From: Lasioglossum baleicum
Taxonomy: Eukaryota > Arthropoda > Insecta > Hymenoptera > Halictidae
Reading direction: 5' to 3'
DNA: 64,000 nt
Assembly: GCF_051020765.1 (NCBI RefSeq)
Contig: NC_134935.1
Span: 9,301,579-9,365,578, forward strand
Of the stretch, positions 47,941 through 59,725 are shown piece by piece; the first letter of the stretch is position 1; each line of letters begins with the position of its first letter. Under the pieces are notes generated by a model. It worked only from the letters and a program-made list of their open reading frames with translations, searched no databases and was not told where the DNA came from. The translations under genes were made by a program, and so were the position numbers.

Positions 47941-48756
47941 ACCACGCTTATATTAGCTTGCCGAGTTGTCGTTGTCGTTGTTGTATGCGTCAAATCTTGA
48001 AATAGAATTTTAAACCACTTCCCAATGAGTTAGAGACTTGAAACTTTAAACATAGCTCAGAACTGGGTGACAATGCAATATTAAAAAACAAATTTAAAAA
48101 AAAAACTATGCGTTTAGGAGATATAAACTATTAAAAATTTAACCGTTACACCTCCCCGCGCGACGCTCTTTAGTACGTCATCGCGGACAGCGATCCGTAC
48201 TCCGCGCGCCAGCGCTTACCTACTCCACTGGCCCACTTCGCATCGTAGGACCTCAGTTTACTTACCGAGTTGGTTAGGATCAGGTCGGGATGGAGGGCGA
48301 CAAGAACCGGCGATTCTGCTCGGTAACCGGCTCGCGGTCGTCATTACAAACCAATATGGCGGCGCCCTTACCTGTCAAAAACACTGCAATAGCTTCTGAA
48401 CGATTGATCCTACAGAATGGAAACTTCGATTTGCAGCCGCCATGACACAATATTTTTCCTTTTACAAAAGATGGTTGAATTTACTGGTTGAAGTGGTAAT
48501 TAAAATCGATTACAAGACATGTAAAGACCAAAAAGTAGAAATTAAAAAAATATATAAAAAAAACTTTTTAAAAACCACGCTTATATTAAATTGCACTAAA
48601 AAGGAGAAAATAATTTTTTTACACATTAGCGACAATAAATAAAAGCGTGGAGCGCTAAACTATATTGACGCAATCTTCGTAGGTGCTCCACGCTTTTATT
48701 TATTGTCGCTAATGTGTAAAAAAATTATTTTCTCCTTTTTAGTGCAATTTCATTTA
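47941..48756. mobile_element. ACCACGCTTATATTA composite element, copy 2 (nested, mosaic)
   Basis: It aligns with copy 1 (43506-44297) over the first ~315 bp and over the terminal hairpin (48534-48752). Between them it carries a different segment, part of which (48258-48441) is a fragment of the GGTAAAGTAAAG foldback family. The final TATAAGTGTGGT of copy 1 is missing. It sits inside the right arm of 47505-48818. Confidence 0.8.
48258..48441. mobile_element. Fragment of the GGTAAAGTAAAG foldback family, copy 4
   Basis: CTTACCGAGTTGGTTAGGAT through CCAATATGGCGGCGCCCTTA to GATTGATCCTACAG and CGATTTGCAGCCGCC matches the central and one-arm sequence of the copies at 285, 29861 and 53313. Both termini are absent, so it was acquired as an internal piece. 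Confidence 0.85.
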
Positions 48757-48822
48757 ACTTGTATTCACATTTAGTATCACCCCCTGCTCGGTTGCACCAC
48801 CCGTCCGGCCACACCCTGCATA

Positions 48823-49210
48823 AGGGTGAACCACGAATCGTGACCAGTAGAGATTACTCGGTTGTTAGCACTCCGATCGAAAATGTTTTTATCAGGTATA
48901 GCATGGTTTCCAGAGAGCTTTCACGTAATTGTAGCAAATTTTTCGTCAACCCTTTTTTTCCATGATTTCTCAAGGTCACCTTCAATTTTTTGCTAATACA
49001 CCTATAAGTATTTTACGCCTATTTGTTAGAGGATTTCGAGGCGAATTCAATAAGTATCATAGCATAAAGAAATTGCGAATAATTGCTTTTTTAATTGGTG
49101 TTTTACAAAAAATTTGCTGTAATCACGTGGAAGAGCTCTCTTGAAACCATGCTTTACCTGATAAAAACATTTTCGATCGGACTGCTAATAACAGTCCGTG
49201 GTTCACCCTG
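48823..49210. mobile_element. TA-flanked foldback, AGGGTGAACCACG ends
   Basis: AGGGTGAACCACGAATCGTG at the left and GTCCGTGGTTCACCCTG at the right, beside TA on both sides. The arms share CGATCGAAAATGTTTTTATC, AGGTATAGCATGGTTTC and the complements. It abuts the preceding element, separated by only four bases. Confidence 0.85.
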
Positions 49211-50287
49211 TATAATTCGCGAATATAATCGTGAAAACATTTCGAACTTATCCGCAGGTTGCCGGTAGTTAGGAAATCCGTACTTTATCGTATTTCCTCG
49301 TTCTTTCGTAACTCGGCAAATGTAATACATATTCCGTGAGCTAACTCGCGATCCCGGAAATCCTTGTGCGCGGGGAAATTCCCCGTCCGACCCTTGGCGA
49401 GTCGAAATACACTCTTGTTAGCGACACAAAGCAGGGAGATTCGAGGCAACAAGCGAACACAGTGGTGAATTTCAGCGCGACACCCGCCAAGAAACAGCCG
49501 CGTTGATTCTACTTACCCCTGTCGAAGCCGTTCGTTTATATTCAACCGCCTAGCGAATTTGCTCGACTTTACGCACCGTCGATTCGACGCGTGGCCAGGG
49601 AGAGCTCGTACCTTTTTCCGCGACGGTCGAGAGAGGCAAATACGATTTCCATAATCGATACCGTGTCGAGATCAGCCCTGTATCGAGGCTGAGATTCTCG
49701 TTTTGCCGGTGGGATCACCGACGCGACGCGACGCGACGGTTGCTTCTATTCCATTCTCTCTCTTGCTCTCTCTCTCTCTCTCTCCCTCTCTTTCTCCTTC
49801 CTGTTCTCTTTCGCCTTTTCTCCTCGCAGCGTGATTCCTTCATCCGTTGGTGCACTCTGTCACGATCTCCTTCCGGATATTTCCCGAGAGGAGAGTCATC
49901 ATCCCCGAAAGAAATTTCGTCGGCAGACCTCTTGTGGACGGAATGCCTGTTCCGATTATCGGAAGAGCCGGATCGAATCACGATTTGTTGCGTTCAACGT
50001 CCGCGATGATAAACGCCCGTGAAGAGATAGAGAGAGAGAGGCGAAATCGGGTTAGCAGAGGTTCCATCCGAGGAAAATGGGGAAATCGGGCTTGTGTTTC
50101 GAGCGAGATCTTTCTGTTCGAACGTGGGAATGTAAAATGGACAGGTCGAGAACCGAACGCGAGATTTCGTTCGTACGATTGCTCGACTTTTAACCGTTTC
50201 ACGGGCGACGATCTTCCGAAACGGTACAGTGTTCGTTTGAATTACTTCGCCACTTGAAATGAATTGTATCATTTACAAAATAATACA
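49211..50287. other. GC-rich block with CT and CGACG microsatellites; no identified gene
   Basis: Tandem CGACG is at 49720-49738, (CT)n at 49757-49792 and GAGA at 50025-50040. Overlapping frames on both strands (49715-49981, 49847-50257, 49994-50272) have no recognised domains. Confidence 0.4.
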
Positions 50288-50535
50288 TACACTACCGGAA
50301 AGTTTGGAATCTATGCGTGAATTCAGAGAAACAGGATATTTGTAAGAAAAACTGAATGCCTTTAGAGCATCGAGCAAAATTGATTTGTCAAGAAACTTAC
50401 GAATAATATGTTTTACGTTCTGTATTATTTGTTTAACAAAAAAAAAAAATGTAATACCTCTTTCGTTTAAGGGTTAAATCGCATCTAATCATTCTTATCA
50501 TGATTGCATAAATTCCGCTTTCTAGTTATGCCGTT
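50288..50535 (+). mobile_element. Tc1-like (?) fragment, TACACTACCGG terminus
   Basis: ACACTACCGGAAAGTTTGGA follows a TA and resembles Tc1-family termini. The segment at 50490-50530 (CATGATTGCATAAATTCCGC then TTTCTAGTTATG) matches 26535-26570. No transposase frame is visible. Confidence 0.5.
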
Positions 50536-51036
50536 AACAATACAAATTTCCGTAAGAGGACTTTACGGTACTCTAATTGAATTAATGTCGACAGATGAGT
50601 TGCTCGTTCTGGAAAGTAGTAAGGGTAGTTCTAAAGAAGAAATGAGATGGAGAGAGCTAGTCCCGCGGTGGGAGTTTCTCAAGTGTTACGACGGCTTTTT
50701 AATGAGCCTTTAGTGCATTGCAGTACTCGTCAAGCCGAGATCATCTGCGGTAATCTTCCGACAGGAAATAATGCTCAGTACTTAATGCAAATTTAATAAT
50801 TAACACATTTAGCACAATATCTTACTAAATTCGGGCTACCATGAACAAAGTATTGCGAAAATTGTTTAACGAATAAACTGCATATCGCAAATCTTCATAC
50901 TAATAAAACTGAACAAGTGCAATAATATACAGTCACAAATTAATTTCGTCGCTGTACACATATACAAAGTGAATTCTTAATGAATTTATAGAGTATACAG
51001 AAGCCAATTTAAATAGGATTCCGTAGAATATTATAC
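50536..51036. other. AT-rich non-coding DNA
   Basis: A 69-codon frame (50504-50713) is not recognised. Nothing else seen. Confidence 0.35.
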
Positions 51037-51419
51037 AAGGGTGCCCCCCCCCCCGATTTTGACATCTTGATTTGTTGACCCAAGTTGACGACCTTTATAT
51101 GACCTTTACGTGTTCATTCACGAAAAAACTAATAACATGAGAATATGCTCCACTCGATACCATTCAAGCCTCCGCTGAAACATTTTTTGCTACGAGTAAA
51201 ATAGCGAGGAAATCAATAATGAACGGTAACGTCTGACAAGTAACACTATCCGACTGATACTCATTGATTTGAATGAAATTTAACGTACTTATTAAACACC
51301 GAAAAATATTAAATACGTGCTTTTTTGTTGCGGCTAAATACGCTTTTTAGGGGTAGAAAGCACCCCTCAACCTCTGGAGATGGAAACGTTTCTATGTAAA
51401 AATCGGGTGGGACACCCTG
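51037..51419. mobile_element. Probable TA-flanked element, CAGGGTG set
   Basis: The left end CAAGGGTGCCC with a C-run and CGATTTTGAC and the right end AAATCGGGTGGGACACCCTG form an imperfect inverted repeat of about 25 bp. TA is present on the left only. Confidence 0.6.
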
Positions 51420-53312
51420 CACATTTTCAATTCTCTTCCAGATCAGAAGTTTCTTCTGCAACTTGATACAAATCAAATTACGTAATTTATTTTTCGAATT
51501 TCCTCGTTTTACATTAATTACTTGAAAAGTAAAATGGTCTTCAATTTTCCAGGAGTAGCTCGCTGTGAACAATAATTCGAGTACCCTAACAGTATGAATT
51601 ACTAGACTCCGTTAGACAAAGACTGTGTTCTATTGTAATGTTTAACAGTGAACGCGTTTTTTAATTGAAAATACACAGAAAGTTTGGACGCGTTCTCCGT
51701 GCAGTCTCGAGTTTCGAAATTTTTTAAGCGAATTCCTGAAACGAACCCGTACAAGAGCACGGAAATCTGCCACAATGGCTGCCAGTAAAAGTTTACGAGA
51801 AATTCGGAGAACTGAACGATACCATGTACGAGCAAATCGTGGCGCTTCGTTTCCAGAGCGCTGGATAAAACCGGAACTAGAACACACATAGGAACCCTTT
51901 ATCCAACATGGATCCAACGTGGCGTTGATATAATTTTACTAACGCGAAACATTCGATCCTGGTCTCTACTCGAACTAGAATACTTTCCATCACAGTTGAC
52001 CTTCAACGACCTTGCGTCTGAAACGCGCCTTAAAACGCCTTGCTAGACAGTACATAGAAAATTGTATCATTCTAATTAAAAAAAAATACGAAGGTGACAG
52101 TTATATGTCCTCTACACGTCCACCTATAAAGAACACATAATTTCTATTACCAACAGCAGTCGAGTTATTCAGATGCCTCACCCTGTATAATAATTATGCT
52201 ACTAACTCAATTTCCAAAAATATTTCAGCTCGTCGATGTTACTAAACACTATACTCACTGAATTCGCAACTCTGCATAACTTCCCGTGCGTTGCTATTTG
52301 ATTCAATTATGAACGCTGCGCAGTGTGTAAAGTGAAAGTAGACAGATCGTACAGAATGTTAATTATTCAATAAATTACAACAATAATTACGGATTCATTC
52401 GACTGACATATTAAATTGCGAGGAACCAACTCGGGGAGAGCGAAGAGCTGTTAATAACAGATTCAATTAATGTACAGCAACGAGAACAAGAATAAAATCA
52501 GCGAAGAGAATCGCGTACAACTCGATTCTGCGTAAATATGATATTGTACAATTAAATTTTGGTCGCGAGTATGCGTAATTTATGTATTATTTAACGTAAC
52601 ATGTTTACACGCGGCAGGTAATTCAACCGACCGGAAAATACTTGTGCAATGAATATTTACGGACACGCGGGTATTTTCTTTCGAGCGAGCGAGTCAATTA
52701 ACAGGTGCTTCGTAAAAATTGAACGTGCACGGGAGAATGAAAAACTGTCGATGGCCAAGAGAGGACGCGAAGGTTAACGAACACTTCGTTGTCTTTCGAT
52801 TCGGTGACAACCTATTACCAGACTGACGTACCTTTCGGATTTCAGTCGTCGCGTTTTGTATTGTTTGTTCGATGCTGACACGTCCCAACAGTTACGTCTC
52901 CCGATGGAAGGCTCGCGTAACAAAAGGAAAGCACTCGAGCTTTGGGACATCGATCGGGTGACCCGATACCATGGAAAGCTCTTATTGTTTTCGTCAATCG
53001 TAATACTGATACGTAAGATAAGCCGTCCCTCAAGATGGCTTATCGTACGAGACCTATTTACAGACTAATTGAATAGCCCCGAAGAACCGGAAACTCAAAC
53101 GAAATTATTCATTATTTTTCAAAGCAATTTTTCCATTACCATTTTTCTAGTATCGAACCCTTTAACTGTAGCTTGAAACCGTCAGCTTTTTGTTTCGCGA
53201 TATTTGCATGGCAGTCGTCGTCGTGGCTGGCCAGAATAATTCGGAATATATATTTATGTATTATATATTGTAAGGAAAAGCTGTAGGGAGAAACGAATTT
53301 ATTAACAAAATT
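51420..53312. other. Non-coding; one orphan terminus
   Basis: GCCTCACCCTG|TA is near 52176, with no partner found. No gene recognised. Confidence 0.35.
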
Positions 53313-53767
53313 GGGAGGTAAACTTTATTTTATCGGACTCAAAATTTGTGCATTTCTATAAATTATGATGTATTTGGTATGTAATCCAGTAGATTTGTAC
53401 TCGGGACGGCTGCAGATCGATGTTTCGAACCTGTAAGATCAATGGTTCAGGAGTTATGCTCGCTTAAAGTTGAGCAATCTGCAGTGTTTTTGACAGGTAA
53501 GGGCGTCGCCATATTGGTTTGTAGTGACGACTACGAGCCGCTTACCTTGCCGCCCCCCAGCCCTAATCACCAACCAACTACCACCTAGCGGCTCTGCTCG
53601 GTAAGCGGCGCGCGACAGTACAAACCAATATGGCGGCGCCCTTACCTGTTAAAAACACTGAAAAATGCACAACTTTAAGCAAGCATAACTCCTGAACCAT
53701 TGATCCTACAGGATTGAAACTTCGGGTACAAATCTACTGGATTATGTATAATCTACTGGATTATTCA
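53313..53767. mobile_element. Foldback element, 'GGTAAAGTAAAG' family, copy 3 (right end lost)
   Basis: It begins GGAGGTAAACTTTATTTTAT then CGGACTCAAAATTTG and contains TCGCCATATTGG (53516) and its partner CCAATATGGCGGCG (53625). The second arm stops after ACAAATCTACTGGATTATG, where AATCTACTGGATTAT is repeated once in tandem, and the terminal CCGGTAAAGTAAAG is missing. Confidence 0.88.
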
Positions 53768-56074
53768 TTAGAGTGGAAACAAAAAACCCCGGCCGCTCAC
53801 TGCATTCTCAAAATATCATCTAAACAGATAACGGGAAAGAATCCTTTTTTACGCAAGAGTAGCGGTTTTAATATTTTGGTGAACGCAAGTGGACATGAGG
53901 ATTGCCCATTTGGCAGACACGTAAATTGGTACGTGTTCTCTAGGAATTTGCTTTATGTACTGTTACTAAAAAATATGCGTCTTTCAGATCAATGTTTCCC
54001 ATGAAGTATCCCAGGAAAATTATATTTATTGACGTTCGGATATTTTCCATTTTAAAATGTTCAACCGTCACAAATTTCTTTAAAATATAAACCTGAATGA
54101 GCCGTCTGGTTTTTCTTTGAGGCAATAGCTAGATAAAAAACGTGGTAAAAATTGATCTTTGTGTGCTTTGCAGCATTTTATAAAATACTTTGCATAATTA
54201 CGATCGAACTTTATGTACAGGTAAGTTCGTTTCATCGTTTAATTCTTCTGTTATTTCTGATTGGTTTGGCTGTTAATATACACACATACACACATGCACC
54301 ATTCGTACTTCCACTGTATAATATGTATACGCATTTTGTGGTGGTTAACGAAAAGAGGAAACATTTTACGGAAAATCGAAATAAAATATTTTTAGCAATA
54401 TCCTTCGGTCAAATATGGGAAAAATGATGCAAAGAATCATTTGAGGCTGTGAGAACATTCACGGACATTTGAATAAAATTTCTGTAGGAGATATCGGTAC
54501 GTGGAAAGCGTCGGTAACATTGGAGAAACATGGCCGCGTCATAGTGAGTTCTCGTTGTGCCGTAACGCGCAGATTCACGATACTATTTCGTATTTAAAGC
54601 GCGCTGCTGGCATTTATGTACTTGGTCAGCAATGTACCCGCCGGAGCGTTGTATCACATAATAACGCGATCTCGTATGTGCAATGGAAATTCCGTGGATT
54701 CTTGGCTTCTCGTCGTTCCGAGGGAATGGGAGAAAGAGAAAGAGATGGGAAACGGGGAGCTGTAGGTCGAACGAGAAAGAGGGGGAACGGCTCCGATATT
54801 GCTTCGGGGCTATATTAAGGCGCTTAATACTTTGAGACTCTCCGAGATCCAGGAAGATACTTCAAAACATCCACTGCTATCTGAATTATAATATGATAAA
54901 TCCACCTGGATAACCGTTAAGACCGGCTAAATTCGATTCGAGATACTCGAGGAGATGAAAATTCTTATTGAATTACGTTCGATTATACTGATACGAGCAT
55001 ACGTCACCAAAGACAATTTTATATTTTGGAGAATGAATAGACGATTCTTAATGAGATCCTCCTTGGTTCAGAGATATTTTCATATTTAAGAATATTATTC
55101 GCTTTGACCATAAAAATCATGTGAATAATTCTAACGCGAACGATTTTTCACGAGATTTTTAGACCACATTGTAAACATTTATACAAATTAAAATTGCTTT
55201 ATTTCAAATGTTAAAGATGTAAGAAAGATTAAGGCTACCGTTATCACTTTGATCACACTCAAATTATTGAAGAAATAAATACATGTAATGTGATCTAATG
55301 ATTTTCTGGCGCTGCGGGTTCTAGCGTTAAGATCAGGCGGATATGCAAGACAACGATTCGAATATCATCGATTTCCGGGAAACAGAAGGTCGCGGATGAC
55401 GGAGGAAAGGGGGCGGAAAAACGGGGGAAATCTCCAGGAATTTCAGGGAAATGTACGGGGACGTTGGCGAAGCGCAGCCACCGCAAGTGTTCGAGGGATG
55501 GGAGAGAAGACGAACGGCATCTTTTCGTAATTACCCACCTCCGGAGAACGCATTACTCTTTGTCGTCCGACGTACCACGGATCTTATCGTCGCCGAGGGG
55601 GTGCGCCGCGGGAAACTGAGGAGTTTTGTTCGTCGGAGGAAGCGGGAGGATCGTGTCCAAGGTCTGCGGAATTTCGGCAGAAGATATTCTTCTTCCTTTG
55701 CGTCGCCGAGCCGAGCCTCCTTCGAGCGTTGGAACCATCTAACGATCCTACTTTCGACGACCGACGGAAGAATTCGCGGAACTCTCGCTGAAAAATCTGG
55801 CGAGGTAAATAGTTTCGCCGGCGCTGCGAACATTCTCCGCGAAGGAATTGCAACCCCCGTCCATCGGATTAGGAAGAATCGAATTTTTTCTGATAAACAC
55901 CGCCTGCCACGGAACGAAGCCAGGACAGCACTTGAACTAAACGAACTCTCGAGATACGGGAGCAACAAGTAGCGCGCTCGAACTTCCCATACAACTGATC
56001 CTCTTGTTTTAATCGCGACTGGATAATACAGTCAGGAGGTACATTCAAGCAGTTAAAGCATCTTTTCGATAAAC
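53768..56074. other. Non-coding; GC-rich block 55300-55980
   Basis: The 173-codon plus-strand frame at 55451-55972 is opposed by a 145-codon minus-strand frame (55531-55968) and two more. None has a recognisable domain, and simultaneous openness on both strands argues for composition rather than coding. If one is real, the plus-strand frame is the best candidate. Confidence 0.35.
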
Positions 56075-57043
56075 CAGTTTGTATGTATTTGAGCCGTTTA
56101 TTTTGAAAGTGGCCCAAGTCCATTTTCCAGAAAAATCAAGCTAGCAATTTTAATATCTCTACATTTCTACGTTATCTATTCATTCTGAAGCAAATTGTAG
56201 CTAATATATTTAATATCACAAAGATTTTGTGAAAAGGAAATTAGCTGGTTAAGAGAATGATACAAATTTTTATTTTGCAAGTGGCCTGAGTCCATTTGTC
56301 AGTTGTTTGATGTTGTTTGAGGATTTCGTATCAACACGATTTTTGGAGGATGCAATTTTTGAAAGAGTAAAGAATTCTAACGGAGAAATAATAATTGGTT
56401 AAAAATACGCTGGATGCGTTTTTAGAGAAATGAACCATATACAATTTTCTATATGATATCGATTTTATTACCACGTCGGGGTAGACCATGAAAATTCGAA
56501 AATATACAATATACAACAGCGAAATACAAGGATATGATAGACTTACTACGTTATATACCACCGGAGCACCATTCTTCAAATCCCTCCCGCATACACAAAA
56601 TATAAATGAGGAGTAAATTGTTATATAATTTATATAGTTAGAAGATTTCCTGAATTGCATAAATGGTGTTTTTCAAATTTTGTAATGAAATATAAAATAA
56701 ATTGAATATTGTTTTTTCAATTTGAAGCATTTAAAATTATCTCGAATGGATTTGGGCTGTTTCAAATTTTATGACAAATCTAGTTGTTAATTTTGAAAGT
56801 GGCTCAAGCCCATTCTTGGTAAAAAGACACATATTATTCACTGAATAATTGCTATTATTTTAACAGGAATTGTAAATTTAACACTGTTAGATACACTTAA
56901 GGAGTGTGATACATCGATATTCTATACGTATATTTTTAATTTCATTGAAACGCGCAAACTCTTAAATATCTCAATTTAAACTTGGGACTTGGGGGCCACT
57001 TTCAAACTAAACGGCTCATTTAAGACAGGGTCCTACAAACCTG
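56075..57043. mobile_element. Inverted-repeat element, TGAGCCGTTTA..TTGAAAGTGGCC ends
   Basis: TTGAGCCGTTTATTTTGAAA with GTGGCCCAAGTCC near the left end is inverted at 56985-57022 (GGGGGCCACTTTCAAACTAA then ACGGCTCATTTAAG). CAG/CTG lies at the outermost positions, with a few bases missing on the left. The phrase AAGTGGCCCAAGTCCATT or variants recurs inside at about 56279 and 56797. No coding frame; class unknown. Confidence 0.65.
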
Positions 57044-57044
57044 A

Positions 57045-57370
57045 AGTAGCTCACAATTTTCTATTCATTTTAAACTGTGACACGATTGATATTCCAGCTC
57101 TGTTACATTCTTTATGTGCTCAAAGAAGTTCACAATTTTATATTATTTATTTTAAATTGTAACACGATTGATATTCCAACTCTGTTATATTCTTTATGTG
57201 CTTAAAGAAGTTCACAATTTTACATTACTTATTTAAATTGTAACACGATTGATATTCCAACTCTGTTATATTCTTTATGTGCTTAAAGAAGTTCACAATT
57301 TTACATTTTTTATTTTAAGTTGTAACACGATTGATATCCCGACTCTGTTAAATTCTTTGTGTTTAAATCT
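57045..57370. repeat. Tandem repeat, four copies of an 82-bp unit
   Basis: CACGATTGATATTCCAACTC recurs with its start at 57081, 57163, 57244 and 57326 (spacings 82, 81, 82), each followed by TGTTATATTCTTTATGTGCT and preceded by GTTCACAATTTTA. The middle copies are most alike. It adjoins the right end of the preceding element. Confidence 0.93.
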
Positions 57371-58484
57371 TATATCGTATTGAAGTCTTTATACAAATAA
57401 TCAAGTCCATATAGTTACACCAGACACTCCGAATGTTGCAGTTGCAGCATGGATGCAAGTTGAGATAGACAAGCAGTTTGAGTGGTAAGCTGCAGGCTTT
57501 AGGAGATGTCATTCACTCTGACTGTCGTTCTTTTTCTACTCTGCATCCGTGATTTATCCCTCTGCATTGCTGGATAGATTTATTGTCTTCGTGACCATTC
57601 ATTTTACATATTCCATATATTGTATGCATATTGATACGTAATATATTAGTTGCTTGGTAAATCAATAATTTCTTAGTTATTTCGAATATATATATTAATA
57701 TTAAAGTATTGTAAATATTTGCAATATCGCATCCATAATGTGTCAATCAGCAGGGCAATTCATAATCATTGAATTATGAATACGATTCATATATGATATA
57801 GAAGATTGCTTCAATTACTCGAGAACTACTATTAAATGCATTTATTGGATTTTATTATATAAATGTTACGAGTTACACATTCATAATATTTGACATTTCA
57901 TATTAGCCATGTCAAAACATTTCGAGCTTTAAATACGACCGTTTATATTGCACAATTCATATCAATGAATATTATTAAATTAACATTTGCCTGCTCGAAA
58001 TAATGTAACTAGAAATTCACATAAATTTCATTCATCGAATATAAACTATGAATTGAATGTATACGAAAGTAAGTCACTTGATCAGAATAGTCGTAAACTC
58101 ATGTTATTGCGAAACAAGTGACGATAACTCAGAATACGTCGTCGATTTTATCGCATCAATATTACGAAGCTGCAGCGAAATCTATATCGCACAAAGAATT
58201 GAATGCATAGACAGAAATAGAAAATATTTCAGCGCACTTTATCGACTGCATCATTCCGTTATTTAGCTATCTATTTCGCAATTACGTTGCACATAAATTC
58301 AACATGGACATGGCAGGCTTAATAACCTTAAAATTTCATCCCTGTCACAGAGGACCTCGCATCGATGCAATCCCCACCACTAAAACAACCGAAACTACTC
58401 GTTAACACCCATTCGACATTTTGCTCGAATTAGCAGAAATAAAGGAAAAAATATAGCTTCAAAATTCAAGAACGGAATCCGTTC
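57371..58484. other. AT-rich non-coding DNA
   Basis: No gene, RNA or repeat that I can support. Confidence 0.35.
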
Positions 58485-58511
58485 AAAAACTATTTTTGCA
58501 CCAACCCAATA
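58485..58511. mobile_element. Solitary mariner terminal repeat
   Basis: CTATTTTTGCACCAACCCAA next to TA matches the general form of mariner ends (TTGGGTTGGTGCAAAA on the other strand). No partner end or transposase is seen within a plausible distance upstream. Confidence 0.6.
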
Positions 58512-59430
58512 TGTATTTGCTATTCCGAACATGTGTCAGAAAACTCGCATAGCGGAATTAAATGTCACCGATGCCCGTTCTAAAACAAAACAAAGCGCTG
58601 TGTAGTTCAAAGTGTAACACACTGTCCTTGTGTTGCATTCCTATAAAAACTATGTGCAGCGACACACGATGCGATTGTCAACGGTATCGCTCACGCTGAC
58701 AAATCGACGCGATGTATCTAGAGGCCGTTAGCTGCGAGACATCCCTTCATATCTCACGATCACCGGGCATCAGCGAAGTCGTAGAGCTTCGCTAGATGCG
58801 CCGGGGCTTTAGCGTTTATGATACTCCACTCGAGGCGCATTATATTTTCAGATTCGTTCCGCATCATTCTTAAACCGGGTATTCGCCTGTATCCGTCGGT
58901 AACGTCTCACAATGTGAAAATATCGAAAACATAATATTATGCAAACAACTGATTAAATTCTACATATTTAACGTATAACAAACACTTCAAAAGAGAAGTC
59001 ACTAAAATAACGAGCAATACACTCACAAGCTAATTTTTGAAGTGAAAACTTCTTTAGGCGCATCGCGTACATAATTGCTGCGCAGTGAATAAGTTTGATC
59101 CATCACGCTCCGAGGTGAAACGCTATTCGGGTAAATTCGGGAGCCGACAGATGTGCAATCGTAATAGAAGTTTTCACTTCGGTCGTGCGGTTTTGTGCAC
59201 ACAGAATTAGTCTGTTTCTATTTTTTTTTATTTGTAAGCATTTTAAACCCTTCTGGGTTTATATCGCTTTACAGGAATATTATAAGTAAATTCAATAAAA
59301 TGGAATACAGTAATGATACAATAAGAATACAATAATATATTACAAGTGAATACAGTAACAATGTCCGTTAACACTAAATATGCAGATTACGATCTTTGAA
59401 AAAAAAATACTTACAATTTTAAATACTTAC
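58512..59430. other. Non-coding; nothing recognised
   Basis: No gene or repeat that I can support. Confidence 0.35.
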
Positions 59431-59725
59431 AAGACTTAGATTTTGATAATTTTTTGTGAGGCGATGGTATATGGATCCATAATGATGTCTGCAAAATATT
59501 AGATGTAGTTACTCAATAGTTTTAAAGATATAATCAATTAAACTTTCAAGCTTTCGAAGTTCCATTAGCCGTGTAAGTAGGTTGCGTGAAAGTTCAATTG
59601 TTTATATCTTTAAAACTATTGAGTAACTACACGTAATATTTTGCAGACATTATTAGGGATCCACATACCATCGTCTCACAAAATATTATCAAAATCGAAG
59701 TCGGACACTTGGGGTCCTTCCCTTG
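59431..59725. mobile_element. Foldback, 'CAAGGGAAGGACCCC' family copy 2 (left end decayed)
   Basis: The right end reads CACTTGGGGTCCTTCCCTTG. The left arm starts only at GACTTAGATTTTGATAATTT, lacking the outer ~20 bp. Inner landmarks GGATCCATAATGATGTCTGC and its complement, and AATAGTTTTAAAGATATAA, match the copy at 33696-34008. Confidence 0.82.

Larger units (their letters stand above)
47505..48818. mobile_element. TA-flanked foldback split by a nested element
   Basis: CAGGGTGTGGCTGGATGGGT with GTACAACCGAGCAGGGGG at the left is inverted as CCCTGCTCGGTTGCACCACC ...CCACACCCTG at the right. The left arm continues ...ACATGTAAAAACAAGT and AAAAAAGGAATAACATTTTT. Its complement in the right arm is cut after ATTCCTTTTTT (47940) and resumes with ACTTGTATTC (about 48757). 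The intervening DNA is the ACCACGC element. Without it the foldback would be about 490 bp. Confidence 0.88.

Noticed and set aside
55451..55972. 173-codon plus-strand frame as a protein gene
   Set aside because: Three minus-strand frames cover the same bases, the translation is arginine-rich low-information sequence, and no domain, splice context or homology is recognisable.
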